A DNA stretch of 64,000 bases, taken from NCBI RefSeq assembly GCF_020405185.1, contig NZ_CP084463.1:558001-622000 (forward strand), written 5' to 3'. The notes below the pieces were generated by a model that worked only from the letters and a program-made list of their open reading frames with translations, was not told the origin of the DNA and ran no database searches. Source of the DNA: Halomicrobium salinisoli (GTDB taxonomy: Archaea > Halobacteriota > Halobacteria > Halobacteriales > Haloarculaceae). A program made the translations under genes and the position numbers. This document shows, one piece after another, positions 45,319 through 52,740 of the stretch. Each line of letters opens with the position of its first letter. The stretch's first letter is position 1.

Positions 45319-45918
45319 TTACGGATTGTCGAGGACGTCCGCCGCGGGAGTGCGACGGCCGCAGCTCGGGCAGAACGCCCAGTCCGACCGGAGCTCGTCG
45401 CCGCACTCGCAGAAGACGCGCCGGGACGCCTTCTCGCCGCAGTTCGGGCAGTACACGTGCTCGTCCGTCACGTTTTCGCCGCACTGCGGACACGTCTTAC
45501 GCCCGCTCGCTGGGGTTCCCTCACCGCTTCGCTCGTCCGTCTTACGCTCCTCTGTCGCGTGTGACGCGTCGGGACGCCCCTCGCTCGCGCGTGCGTCGAC
45601 GGCGGCGTCCGCCGCGTCGAGGGAGATGTTGACGTTTACGTCGCGGCCACCGCGACCGCCTCGCCGCTGGTCGAGGTGGTCGTCGACGCGGTCACGGATG
45701 ATGGCGTCGATGCGGTCGACGAGCAGGTCGTCGATGCTGTCGTCGCCGGCGTTCACGTTCCCGCCGGCGTCCGTGCCGGCGTCTCTCGTCGGACGGGCGG
45801 CCTCGGTCTCACCGAGGAACTCCCGGAGCGCCCGACGCATGACCTCGCTCTTGGAGTCGTCGAACTCCTCGAGTCGGTCGACGAGGTCGTCGTCGGCGCG
45901 GAACGTTATCTTACTCAT
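45319..45918 (-). CDS. cdrL: RHH/zinc-ribbon regulator CdrL
   Basis: 199 residues. RHH domain at the N-terminus (SKITFRADDDLVDRLEEF, SKSEVMRRALREFLG), an acidic linker of about 90 residues, then a double zinc ribbon with four CxxC or CxC pairs: CPQCGENV, YCPNCGEK, FCECGDEL and FCPSCGRR. Matches the long partner of CdrS; in Halobacterium and Haloferax CdrL controls cdrS-ftsZ2. TATA box about 31 nt upstream, so near-leaderless. Confidence 0.88.
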   Translation of the reverse strand: MSKITFRADDDLVDRLEEFDDSKSEVMRRALREFLGETEAARPTRDAGTDAGGNVNAGDDSIDDLLVDRIDAIIRDRVDDHLDQRRGGRGGRDVNVNISLDAADAAVDARASEGRPDASHATEERKTDERSGEGTPASGRKTCPQCGENVTDEHVYCPNCGEKASRRVFCECGDELRSDWAFCPSCGRRTPAADVLDNP

Positions 45919-45919
45919 C

Positions 45920-45935
45920 CGACTCGTACGAGTCG
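45920..45935 (-). promoter_or_regulatory. Perfect 16-bp palindrome at the cdrL start
   Basis: CGACTCGTACGAGTCG, two bases before the cdrL ATG (45918) and directly at the expected transcription start. Such a position suits autoregulation by CdrL. Confidence 0.55.
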
Positions 45936-45945
45936 TTGCAGGCCG

Positions 45946-45953
45946 GGTATTTC
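45946..45953 (-). promoter_or_regulatory. TATA box of cdrL
   Basis: GGTATTTC on the plus strand (GAAATACC towards the gene), centred about 31 nt before the ATG. Confidence 0.5.
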
Positions 45954-45961
45954 AATCTTGC

Positions 45962-45984
45962 CGACTGTCGTCTGACGACTGTCG
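45962..45984 (-). promoter_or_regulatory. Direct repeat of CGACTGTCG upstream of cdrL
   Basis: CGACTGTCG at 45962-45970 and 45976-45984, spacing 14 nt. The middle also forms an inverted repeat, GTCGTCTGACGAC (45967-45979). It sits just upstream of the cdrL TATA box. Confidence 0.45.
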
Positions 45985-46025
45985 GACCCGACGCCCGGTT
46001 CCCCCTGACGCCCTCCGCGACGGCG

Positions 46026-46736
46026 TCACTCGGTCCGCGAGATCGGTTCGGGGTTGGCCTCGTGCCACTCCTCGCAGAAGGCCTCGATCCGGGCCTCGCT
46101 CGCGTCGGCGTCGACGTCGACGGGGAGCTCGCGACGGGTCCGGCTCTCCAGTTCCGCGTCGCCGGCGCGGCTCTCCGCGTCGGGCTCCTCGGCGGTGAGG
46201 AAGACCTCCTCGACGACGGCGACCGGCTGGCCGGCCTGGGTGCGACGGGACTCGTCGGTGTACACCTCGAACTCCCGCTCCAGCGTGTGGACGCGCCCGT
46301 CGTCGTCGCGGTAGGTGTACGACCCGAAGAAGCCCAGGTCGGCGTCGGCCTCGTCGAGGAGGTTCCGCCGCTCGAACTCCCGGTCGATGACGTTCGTCCC
46401 CGGGTGGTCGGTGGTTTCCATGTGGTCGTGGGCGAACTCGGAGAGCCACGTCCACCCGTGCTCCTCACCGACCTCGGCGACGTGGTCGCCCAGCGTCTCG
46501 TCGTCCCCGAGCTCCCGGCGATCTGTCTCGACAATCTGGACGTGTTCCTCGTCCTCGTCGAAGTCGCCCTCGTAGACGACCCGGCTCCGGGGGTCGAACA
46601 CGCGCGGCGTACCGTAGCCGGCGCCGCCGCTGACGCCGATCCACTCGTAGTCGTCCCGCTGCTCGCCCTCGTGAACGATCGGGTAGTCCCAGTACGGCGT
46701 CGCCCCCTCGTCCTCCGGCGTCTGGTTGTCGGACAT
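46026..46736 (-). CDS. Conserved haloarchaeal soluble protein, unknown
   Basis: 236 acidic residues. N-terminal half contains YWDYPIVHEGEQRDDYEWIGV and VFDPRSRVVYEGDF, the middle HGWTWLSEFAHDHM and the C-terminus FCEEWHEANPEPISRTE. No signal, membrane segment or recognised domain. Ends 108 bp before the cdrL start on the same strand, so cdrL could be read through, though it has its own promoter. Confidence 0.6.
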   Translation of the reverse strand: MSDNQTPEDEGATPYWDYPIVHEGEQRDDYEWIGVSGGAGYGTPRVFDPRSRVVYEGDFDEDEEHVQIVETDRRELGDDETLGDHVAEVGEEHGWTWLSEFAHDHMETTDHPGTNVIDREFERRNLLDEADADLGFFGSYTYRDDDGRVHTLEREFEVYTDESRRTQAGQPVAVVEEVFLTAEEPDAESRAGDAELESRTRRELPVDVDADASEARIEAFCEEWHEANPEPISRTE

Positions 46737-46961
46737 GGAGTACCCGACCTAGCCGCCGGAGGCCCTTCAGAAAGCGGACGCATATGCCCGATAACGTCGG
46801 CTTACTCGCCATGAGCGGTACTATGCTGGCGACCGGGTGCCCGCTCGTGCGCGGACGTGAGCGCGTGTCACACCGGCGCTATCGGCCGTTCTACCCCGCC
46901 GCCGTCGGTCGGAATGATAACCGTTAAGTTCGACAACCCCGCTACGTTCGAGTGCAACTGA

Positions 46962-47035
46962 CCGCCCTTAGCTCAGACTGGTAGAGCAGTCGACTGTAGA
47001 TCGACTTGTCCCCCGTTCAAATCGGGGAGGGCGGA
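46962..47035 (+). tRNA. tRNA-Tyr (GTA)
   Basis: 74 nt without encoded CCA. Acceptor CCGCCCT/AGGGCGG, D-arm GCTCAGACTGGTAGAGC, anticodon stem TCGAC..GTCGA-like with loop CTGTAGA (anticodon GTA), T-arm CCCCG/CGGGG around TTCAAAT. A long D-stem/variable feature is not present. No intron in the anticodon loop. The 3' 23 nt recur at 47148-47170. Confidence 0.93.
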
Positions 47036-47037
47036 CT
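47015..47037 (+). repeat. 23-bp repeat, copy 1 (end of tRNA-Tyr)
   Basis: Spans the T-loop to two bases beyond the discriminator base. The second copy, 47148-47170, is identical over all 23 bases, after which the sequences diverge. Typical of an integrase attachment duplication at a tRNA gene. Confidence 0.85.
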
Positions 47038-47147
47038 TTTCCTGCGAACGAAGTGAGCAGTGAAAAGTCGATACCGACACGATTTGAACACGCCAGTCGC
47101 AGCCCCGGGAGCGCAGCGAAGCGAGCACCCCGGAACGTCTGGCATCT
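47038..47147. other. Spacer between the two tRNA-end repeats
   Basis: 110 bp with no gene. Contains GATTTGAACA near 47082 that is the complement of TGTTCAAATC in copy 2, and CGCCAG with CTGGC further in, so the stretch 47080-47158 can fold into one large hairpin. The core is a GC palindrome GAGCGCAGCGAAGCGAGC. Confidence 0.5.
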
Positions 47148-47170
47148 GTTCAAATCGGGGAGGGCGGACT
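47148..47170 (+). repeat. 23-bp repeat, copy 2 (attachment-site copy)
   Basis: Identical to 47015-47037, 133 nt downstream of it. Marks one border of a past integration or a remnant of it; no third copy was found further right by eye. Confidence 0.8.
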
Positions 47171-47521
47171 ACTTTTCTGCGCCCTTTCGCACGTAGTCTG
47201 GAGGTCGGAGACGCCCGCCAGATCGTTCCCCGGCTGAAGACAACTTTCCAGGAGCACGTCGAGCAGAACGTCTACGGCGTCCACGTTGCGGTGAGCTACG
47301 CGGACGGTGGGCGCGACCGATTCCGCGACCTCCGAGTTGCGTTCGAGAACGGCCGGCGCGCCGTCGACAAGATCCGCGAGCAGCAGCGCACCGAGCAGGC
47401 CCGCGAGGACTTCGACTTCCAGACGTGGGCTGAGGCCGGCTATCCGCTCGACTGGCGCGGGGGGCAGCGCATCCCCCGAATAGAGGCATCACTGTCCAGC
47501 GCCCTGATTTTCCGGCAATAA
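47171..47521 (+). pseudogene. Gene remnant after the attachment copy
   Basis: An open frame ending at TAA 47519-47521 with coding-like character (about 100 residues: VPRLKTTFQEHVEQNVYG, SYADGGRDRFRDLRVAFENG, IREQQRTEQAREDFDFQTW). It has no start after the attachment repeat and runs back into it, so it looks like the C-terminal piece of a gene cut at the border. Family not recognised; an integrated-element protein is likely but unproven. Confidence 0.45.
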
Positions 47522-47546
47522 TCGGACTTTCTGTAGCCCCCGGCGC

Positions 47547-47596
47547 GTCGCGCGGCTGGGTTCGCTCTCGGAGATCGCGTCACCCAGCCGCGCGAC
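47547..47596. repeat. Perfect 14-bp inverted repeat
   Basis: GTCGCGCGGCTGGG at 47547-47560 pairs with 47583-47596, with a 22-nt loop. The next inverted repeat begins two bases later. Could be a terminator, a recombination site or an element end. Confidence 0.8.
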
Positions 47597-47597
47597 C

Positions 47598-47634
47598 AAG
47601 GGGAACCCGGAAGCTTGCGCACCGGGTTCCCCTT
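47598..47634. repeat. Perfect 13-bp inverted repeat
   Basis: AAGGGGAACCCGG at 47598-47610 pairs with 47622-47634 around an 11-nt loop (AAGCTTGCGCA). Directly abuts the drop in G+C that starts near 47640 and the stop of the pentapeptide gene at 47697. Confidence 0.8.
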
Positions 47635-47696
47635 AGTCGTGTGGCTAAGGCCACCTCATCAAAATACACCGCCCGTCAAATTAGGATAGACCGGAA

Positions 47697-49613
47697 TCAT
47701 CTCTCAACATTCCTTACAAGTGTTGCTACAAATAGGGCAATTAGAAATGCTCCGAGGAAACTCTCAAGAGTAGCAACTGCTCTTATTCCGGGGTCTGAGA
47801 CATCAGTTCCTCCCGCCAGAAGAAATGACGTGAATGATTGTGAGCTAAATATGACATATTCTAATCCAGATACAGCGAGCGTCGTCCCCACATACGGTAA
47901 CACAAAATCAACTTGAAGTTGAAACGCTGGATTTAGCCCTAATCTCGAATATATTGCTGCGAATCCAATTACAGTAAAGAGTGACCAACCAACCACCCGA
48001 TTTGGGCTTTCACCGAATTTGCACGACAAGTCATATAATGAGTTTGAAATTAACTGGTATGAATTCCGTAGGTTTTCTCTCAGGGAGTTTTCCCATCCAA
48101 TCGATTCCACTAATTGGCGTCGGCGACTCCTTTGCTCTAAAACAAAAAACTTCGAAGCTGCACGGTTATCTCCTTGGTCCTTCGCGGCAGTCTTAGCCTT
48201 TAAATATGTATTTTCAGCCTGCTCGAGAGAATGGTGTTCTCCATCAATGACAGCCCCCTCTATTTTCCAGTTGTGACTGCGCAATAGCTTCCGGTGGTTG
48301 GAAAAGTCAAAACCGTCAAATTCTGTATTATCAAGCAATATGTAATCGAATGGCCTATCGAGGTCTGATTCAATACTTATCTCTCCTATGCGTCCATCTG
48401 AAAGCTCATAATATGTGTCAGAAACAACCAGAGATCCCCCTTTGATCTCGCTCCCATGCATTATGACGACTTCCTTTTCTGATTCTGTTGATACATCTAT
48501 TCTTCCGTCGTCAAATGTTACATCGGCGAAGCCAACTGGGCCATAGGATTTCACATCAGATAACATAGTAACACCATTAAACTCACAATGATCAAATGTG
48601 GCTCCTAATCTTTTCGCCCTTTCCAAGAAATTCTCTATAAACCCATTATCCATTGCAGAGTCGATCTGCTGAATTCTATTCCCTTCTACAAGGCTATGAT
48701 TGTAGAGTGAATGAACCCCCATTTGCCAGCTCTTATTGCCAAAAGTAGCTCCTTCAAATCGAACAGGACCATCAAATTCAGATGTTGCAAATCCAGCAAT
48801 GCCTAGATCTGCTTCTCTGAAATCCACTCCCTGCGGGAAATCCACATCCTCAAAATGGCTAGCCACCCCCACTTCTATCCCATGAAAAGAAGCGCCTTCT
48901 CTAAACGATGATTGATTAAATGTAGCTGCTGTTTCAAATCGAACCTTTGGAAACATGGCAGCGCTATCACAAGTGATTCCAACGAAATTGGCGGATTCAG
49001 TGAATTGGCTGGGGTTCTCGCCAATCCTGTCAGGAACTTCGGATATTTTTGCATCGGCTAGATTGTCCTCGCAAAAGTAAACTCCCTGATGAAAGTGACT
49101 GTCCAAAAAATTTCCGCGGACAAATTTATTATTCGGGAACCGACATAAATCTAGGAAATCAGTCCCTCGGAAATCTGCGTCAATAAAGGTAGAGTCTCTA
49201 GCTCTGAATTGCCTCTCAAATGTGGCGTTCTTGGAATTGAGGCTATTAACAGTAATCGAAGAAATTGAACAATGAGTGTCAACGACTGTTTCTTCGAAGC
49301 TGAGTTCCCCAATATGCGAATAAGAAATCTGTATCCCTTCCTCTTTCCTTATGAATGGAAGAATGGGGGTTAATTTCAGAGAGTCTAGAGAAACACAGAC
49401 GAGAATAAGTTGGCCAAGTGGTCTGATTGTATGGGCTATCTGTCGATGAAGCTCTTCCTCTGATGGGAAGAGTTGCTGGCGCAAATCGGGCCGGATATGA
49501 AATATACAGTAATCAAAAGGCGATAGTGCTTGGTATGGACACTCTATGGGGGAATCATGTTCTCGGGCTTCACCAGGCCAATGATCTGGATCAAATCTAA
49601 ATTTACAATTCAA
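47697..49613 (-). CDS. Pentapeptide-repeat protein with C-terminal two-helix ion-channel-like module
   Basis: 638 residues, A+T-rich (about 35-48% G+C in lines counted) with AGA/ATA codons unlike its neighbours. Residues 1-40 have four Cys and a His (NCKF, ECPYQ, YCIFH), maybe a zinc site. Residues about 110-420 have degenerate pentapeptide repeats (ATFERQFRARDSTFIDADF, FNQSSFREGASFHG, VDFREADLG). LEQAENTYLKAKTAAKDQGD and KFFVLEQRSRR link to helix GWSLFTVIGFAAIYS, a pore-loop-like QSFTSFLLAGGTDV and helix ESFLGAFLIALFVATLVR. The TTG start at 49613 is the only start in the open frame before the first stop, and a TATA box lies 25 nt upstream. Confidence 0.75.
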   Translation of the reverse strand: MNCKFRFDPDHWPGEAREHDSPIECPYQALSPFDYCIFHIRPDLRQQLFPSEEELHRQIAHTIRPLGQLILVCVSLDSLKLTPILPFIRKEEGIQISYSHIGELSFEETVVDTHCSISSITVNSLNSKNATFERQFRARDSTFIDADFRGTDFLDLCRFPNNKFVRGNFLDSHFHQGVYFCEDNLADAKISEVPDRIGENPSQFTESANFVGITCDSAAMFPKVRFETAATFNQSSFREGASFHGIEVGVASHFEDVDFPQGVDFREADLGIAGFATSEFDGPVRFEGATFGNKSWQMGVHSLYNHSLVEGNRIQQIDSAMDNGFIENFLERAKRLGATFDHCEFNGVTMLSDVKSYGPVGFADVTFDDGRIDVSTESEKEVVIMHGSEIKGGSLVVSDTYYELSDGRIGEISIESDLDRPFDYILLDNTEFDGFDFSNHRKLLRSHNWKIEGAVIDGEHHSLEQAENTYLKAKTAAKDQGDNRAASKFFVLEQRSRRRQLVESIGWENSLRENLRNSYQLISNSLYDLSCKFGESPNRVVGWSLFTVIGFAAIYSRLGLNPAFQLQVDFVLPYVGTTLAVSGLEYVIFSSQSFTSFLLAGGTDVSDPGIRAVATLESFLGAFLIALFVATLVRNVER

Positions 49614-49632
49614 GGTTGAGCCACGTAGTCCG

Positions 49633-49642
49633 AATTTATTTT
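49633..49642 (-). promoter_or_regulatory. TATA box of the pentapeptide/channel gene
   Basis: AATTTATTTT on the plus strand (AAAATAAATT towards the gene), centred 25 nt before the TTG at 49613. Supports a leaderless message with a TTG start. Confidence 0.55.
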
Positions 49643-50143
49643 CTGCCGCATAAAAACTCTATTGAGCGTAAATCCATAGTCCTCTATTGCGCGTCATATA
49701 TACTTGACTCCTCTCGTACAACCGTCTCCCATGTTGGTTGGGGCGGGGGGTATGCAATATGCAACACCTCTAACCAAGCCGCCGTCTATCGAATAGTACT
49801 TAGTCAGTGTTGCACGAGACTACTGAGGGTCATGCCCTTTTCCCCAAATTGACTCTCTTACCATCGATTTCCTATTGTAAAGATGGTGGCGAAGCAAATC
49901 AGGATGCAACATAGATGCAGTTTCCTCCAGCGGTCACACACTAAGAGAAACTACAGCTCGAATATGCACACGAGGGCAATACAGCTGTGTGCAGCACGTA
50001 ATGTGAGGATGCCCATTGAGGAGAATTGCGACGCCCGTCGGCTATAGCCCTCACCCCTCTCGATTAGTAACCAGACTCTCAGTCTCCCGTGCAAACCAGT
50101 ATTTTACTGCTGGGTTCACGAGTGGGTAGTACGTCGACCATAG
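49643..50143. other. Low-G+C stretch without a gene
   Basis: Continues the A+T-rich composition of the pentapeptide gene up to about 50090, then G+C rises sharply. Short frames on both strands lack any recognisable domain or promoter. Probably the far flank of the acquired segment; no attachment repeat or inverted repeat border was found here. Confidence 0.5.
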
Positions 50144-50722
50144 TCACCGCGCGTACGCGTCGAAGGGATTGTCCTCGGTCAACCGCTCCACCGCCTCCTC
50201 GCCGACGCGATCCCGTAGCTTCGGCAGGAAGGTCTCGGGGAGGTAGGTGTAGGGTCGCTGCTCGCCGCCGTCGGGTTCGGAGGGGTCGTACCAGCCGCGG
50301 TCCTGGCTGAGGAGGAGGCGGTCGCGGTGGCCGGCGTCGAGCATGCGCTCGATCAGGTCGAGGTAGCACTCGTCGTCCTGGTCGTCGCCGCCGATCCAGT
50401 CGTACTCGACGTACGCTCCCCGTTCCGCGACCGCCTCGTGGTGGGCGGCGTCGTCGGCCTGCGCGTGGATCCAGATGAACCGGTCGGCGCTGTAGCCGGC
50501 GTCCTCGATCACGTCGAGTTGCTGCTGGACGACGTCGCCGTGGAGCGTGTGGCTCCCGATGGCGGCGCCCGTCTCCGCACCTGCACGGGCGGCCGCCCGG
50601 AGAATCTTCGCCTCGTCGGCGGAGAGGCCGGTCGGATCGTCGTCGTCCGTGCTGACCTTGATCCAGGCCGCGCGGACGCCGGTGTCCTCGACGGCGCCGG
50701 TCAGTTCGGCGAGCAGCCACTC
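50144..50722 (-). pseudogene. Phosphotriesterase-family hydrolase, C-terminal half
   Basis: 193 codons including the stop, continuing the gene begun at 52647. Metal and fold motifs of the PTE family: AAWIKVS, KILRAAARAGAETGAAIGSHTL, FIWIHAQAD and LLLSQDRGWYDP, then PKLRDRVGEEAVERLTEDNP. Joined to 52303-52647, the reading frame is unbroken (308 codons with stop) across DDLY|EWLL. Interrupted by the insertion sequence, so the product is not made unless the element leaves. Confidence 0.88.
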
Positions 50723-50763
50723 GTGAACCGCCACGGGCGCGGTGGCCCGTGGCTTCCCGTGGG

Positions 50764-52041
50764 TTAGTCGGACACTCCCACTCGACCATCGGTCTGATAC
50801 CCTCGAACGGTGTCGTGGGTCACGGTCGGGGCGTCCACGGCCCCCGATGCCTGCCGTCGCACCGTCCGCACGATGGGAAGGCTGTTGAGAGCAGGCACAT
50901 TCCAAGCCTGATGCTTCTCGATGCCTTTCACGGCGATGTTGACGCTCGCACCACGGTCGCTGTGGTCTTGATGCCCGCACGACCGACACTTGAACCGCTT
51001 TTTGTTGCGGTTCGCACGTTCCGTGTGTCCGCACATCGGACACCGCTGACTCGTGTACTCAGGGTTAATCCATGCGGTAGGAATGCCCTCGAACGATGCC
51101 TTGTACGATGTATAGAACTGGAGGGCGCGGAACGGGAGGTGGTGCAAGCGTCGGTTCATCCGCGTTCCGTAGTCGATACTATCGCGCATCTCTTTGAGGT
51201 CTTCAAAGACGATGCACGGCTCCTCGAACTGACGGCTCCACTCTACGATGTGCCGAGACACCTTGTGGAGTCTGTCGCGGACGAACCGTTCCTCACGCCC
51301 TTCCAGCGTGTCGTGGATGCTCTCTTTGCCCGCGTTCTGGACGCGCTTGCGCGTCGTGAAGTAGCGATGGCGCTCGAATTTGATTTCGGGGAAGTCGATG
51401 ACCAGCGTGTCTTCGACACCACCCCCAGAGAGCGCAGTGAGGGCCACGTTGTCCTCGTTCACGTCCACACCGACGACCGTCCGTGAGTCCTGCTTGTCTC
51501 GAACGGCCTGCTCGGTGTTGGTGACGTTGACATGCAACTCAGGAGTGTCGTTGTGGAACAGGGCTTCTGCCGTTCCAATCTTCCATTCGTCACTCGTGAG
51601 CGCGGCCTTGAGAATGTCGAGGTGGGCGTCGTCGCCTTCGAGAACACCCTTGACGTGCTTGTAGGGCTTCGCACTGATGCGGAACGCAACGTCGCTGTCG
51701 TCGGTGAGCGACAGGTTATAGCCCTCCTCGTAGTTGGCTCGGAGCGGGTACGCGCCGTCCTTGGTGTGACTTGGGAGGCCGAAGTCGTCGTACTCGTAGT
51801 AGTTCTCCATCGCGCCGAGTGCTTTGGCGACGACGCGCTGAGTCGTGTTTTTCACGAGGTTGGCGTCATCGGCCACACGGTCGGGAATGACGTCCCAGTC
51901 TACACCTTCCTTGGCGAGACGGATGGTTTCGTTGTACACCCGGCGGGCTTCGAGGGTAGCATCGGACAGCAGGCCCTCGTTGTCACTCTGGATGTCGAGT
52001 TGGAAGTCCAGCGTCTTGACGAGAGCCTGTCTGTCGGTCAT
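50764..52041 (-). CDS. tnpB: RNA-guided nuclease TnpB
   Basis: 425 residues. RuvC-like site: Asp in VVGVDVNEDNVAL near 190, Glu in CIVFEDLKEM near 272 and Asp in SDRGASVNIA near 366, with the zinc finger CPMCGHTE...CRSCGHQD between. All three catalytic acids are present, so the protein may be active. Its start overlaps the DUF2080 gene by 4 bp (ATGA). TnpB uses an RNA from the element's right end to cut the empty site, aiding retention. Confidence 0.92.
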   Translation of the reverse strand: MTDRQALVKTLDFQLDIQSDNEGLLSDATLEARRVYNETIRLAKEGVDWDVIPDRVADDANLVKNTTQRVVAKALGAMENYYEYDDFGLPSHTKDGAYPLRANYEEGYNLSLTDDSDVAFRISAKPYKHVKGVLEGDDAHLDILKAALTSDEWKIGTAEALFHNDTPELHVNVTNTEQAVRDKQDSRTVVGVDVNEDNVALTALSGGGVEDTLVIDFPEIKFERHRYFTTRKRVQNAGKESIHDTLEGREERFVRDRLHKVSRHIVEWSRQFEEPCIVFEDLKEMRDSIDYGTRMNRRLHHLPFRALQFYTSYKASFEGIPTAWINPEYTSQRCPMCGHTERANRNKKRFKCRSCGHQDHSDRGASVNIAVKGIEKHQAWNVPALNSLPIVRTVRRQASGAVDAPTVTHDTVRGYQTDGRVGVSD

Positions 52042-52193
52042 TCTTCGTCTTGTTCGGTGGGTTCTGAGATTCGGACGACTTTCACATCGGCCCCACGCCA
52101 GCGTTTCGGGACGGTGACGTGGGCGCTGTTCCCGAACGGCTTGACCTCACCGTCGAGAACTTCCTCGCCCTCGATTTCAAAGCGGTTCTCCAT
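52038..52193 (-). CDS. DUF2080 transposase-associated small protein
   Basis: 51 residues from MENRFEIEGEEV at 52193. The core KPFGNSAHVTVPKRWRGADVKVVRI is the DUF2080 (AbrB-like) fold found upstream of haloarchaeal TnpB genes. Overlaps tnpB by 4 bp. Its promoter contains the perfect inverted repeat 52200-52218, a candidate autoregulatory site. Confidence 0.85.
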   Translation of the reverse strand: MENRFEIEGEEVLDGEVKPFGNSAHVTVPKRWRGADVKVVRISEPTEQDEE

Positions 52194-52199
52194 AACTGT

Positions 52200-52218
52200 G
52201 TATATCCTTTGGATATAC
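52200..52218 (-). promoter_or_regulatory. Perfect inverted repeat over the IS promoter
   Basis: GTATATCCTTTGGATATAC: 8-bp arms, 3-base centre. The TATA-like part lies within the repeat, 7-25 nt before the ATG at 52193. A DNA-binding protein here would block transcription of the element. Confidence 0.6.
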
Positions 52219-52302
52219 TTAAGCGCAGTGGTTGGTCGGGGGATAGTGTCGGGCTTCACCCCCGCGCACGGTGGCACGGGGCACTCGCCCTCGACACTAA
52301 AT

Positions 52303-52647
52303 GTAGAGGTCGTCCTCGCTGGCCTCGCGGGCCCAGTCGGGGATCTTCGGCTCCTGGTAGATCCCGGTCGGGACGACGACGGGGAAGTCCGTGGCCTCCG
52401 AGACGGCGCGGTCGACGTCGACCCGGCGGCCGACGCCCTCCGGCGTGGCCTCCACGAGCGCGGTGACGCCCGCCGCCCGCGCGCGCTCGATCTCGGGTGC
52501 CATCACGCCGACCACGTCGTCCGGATCGGCGTCGGTCCAGTTGGCCGCCGCCATCGGCCCGAGGTCGACGAAGACGTGTTCGTGCGGGAGGATCAGCTCC
52601 AGGTCCTCGCGGTCGTACGCGCCCAGCGTGGTGATCAGTTCGCTCAC
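52303..52647 (-). pseudogene. Phosphotriesterase-family hydrolase, N-terminal half
   Basis: 115 codons from the ATG at 52647 up to the insertion. LILPHEHVFVDLGPM contains the HxH metal site; GVTALVEATPEGVGRRVD and VVVPTGIYQEPKIPDW are family blocks. After the last host codon (TAC) the frame reads one codon into the element and stops (ATT TAG), making a 116-residue fragment. Divergent from the purine permease. Confidence 0.88.
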
Positions 52648-52740
52648 GTCGAGTCCCTCCGGCTACACGGCCATAACTCCGACCCCGAAGACCGTCTCTA
52701 CAGTGACAGATTCGGCCGCTGGGGGCCGTACGCTCGGGAG

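Larger units (their letters stand above)
50723..52302 (-). mobile_element. IS1341-type insertion sequence (TnpB plus DUF2080 gene), 1,580 bp
   Basis: Borders follow from the exact rejoining of the host gene: one end after ...CTCTAC, the other before GAGTGG on the minus strand. Left end ATTTAGTGTCGAGGG has a hairpin with GTGTCG/CGACAC arms (52246-52297); the right end has the perfect stem GCCACGGG/CCCGTGGC (50730-50753). No target duplication, no TnpA: a non-autonomous IS200/IS605-superfamily element that needs a TnpA in trans. Confidence 0.87.

Noticed and set aside
47697..49613. Reading the low-G+C gene as a complete toxin-antitoxin pair
   Set aside because: Only one gene is present; no small partner with a promoter was found in 49614-50143 or 47521-47696.
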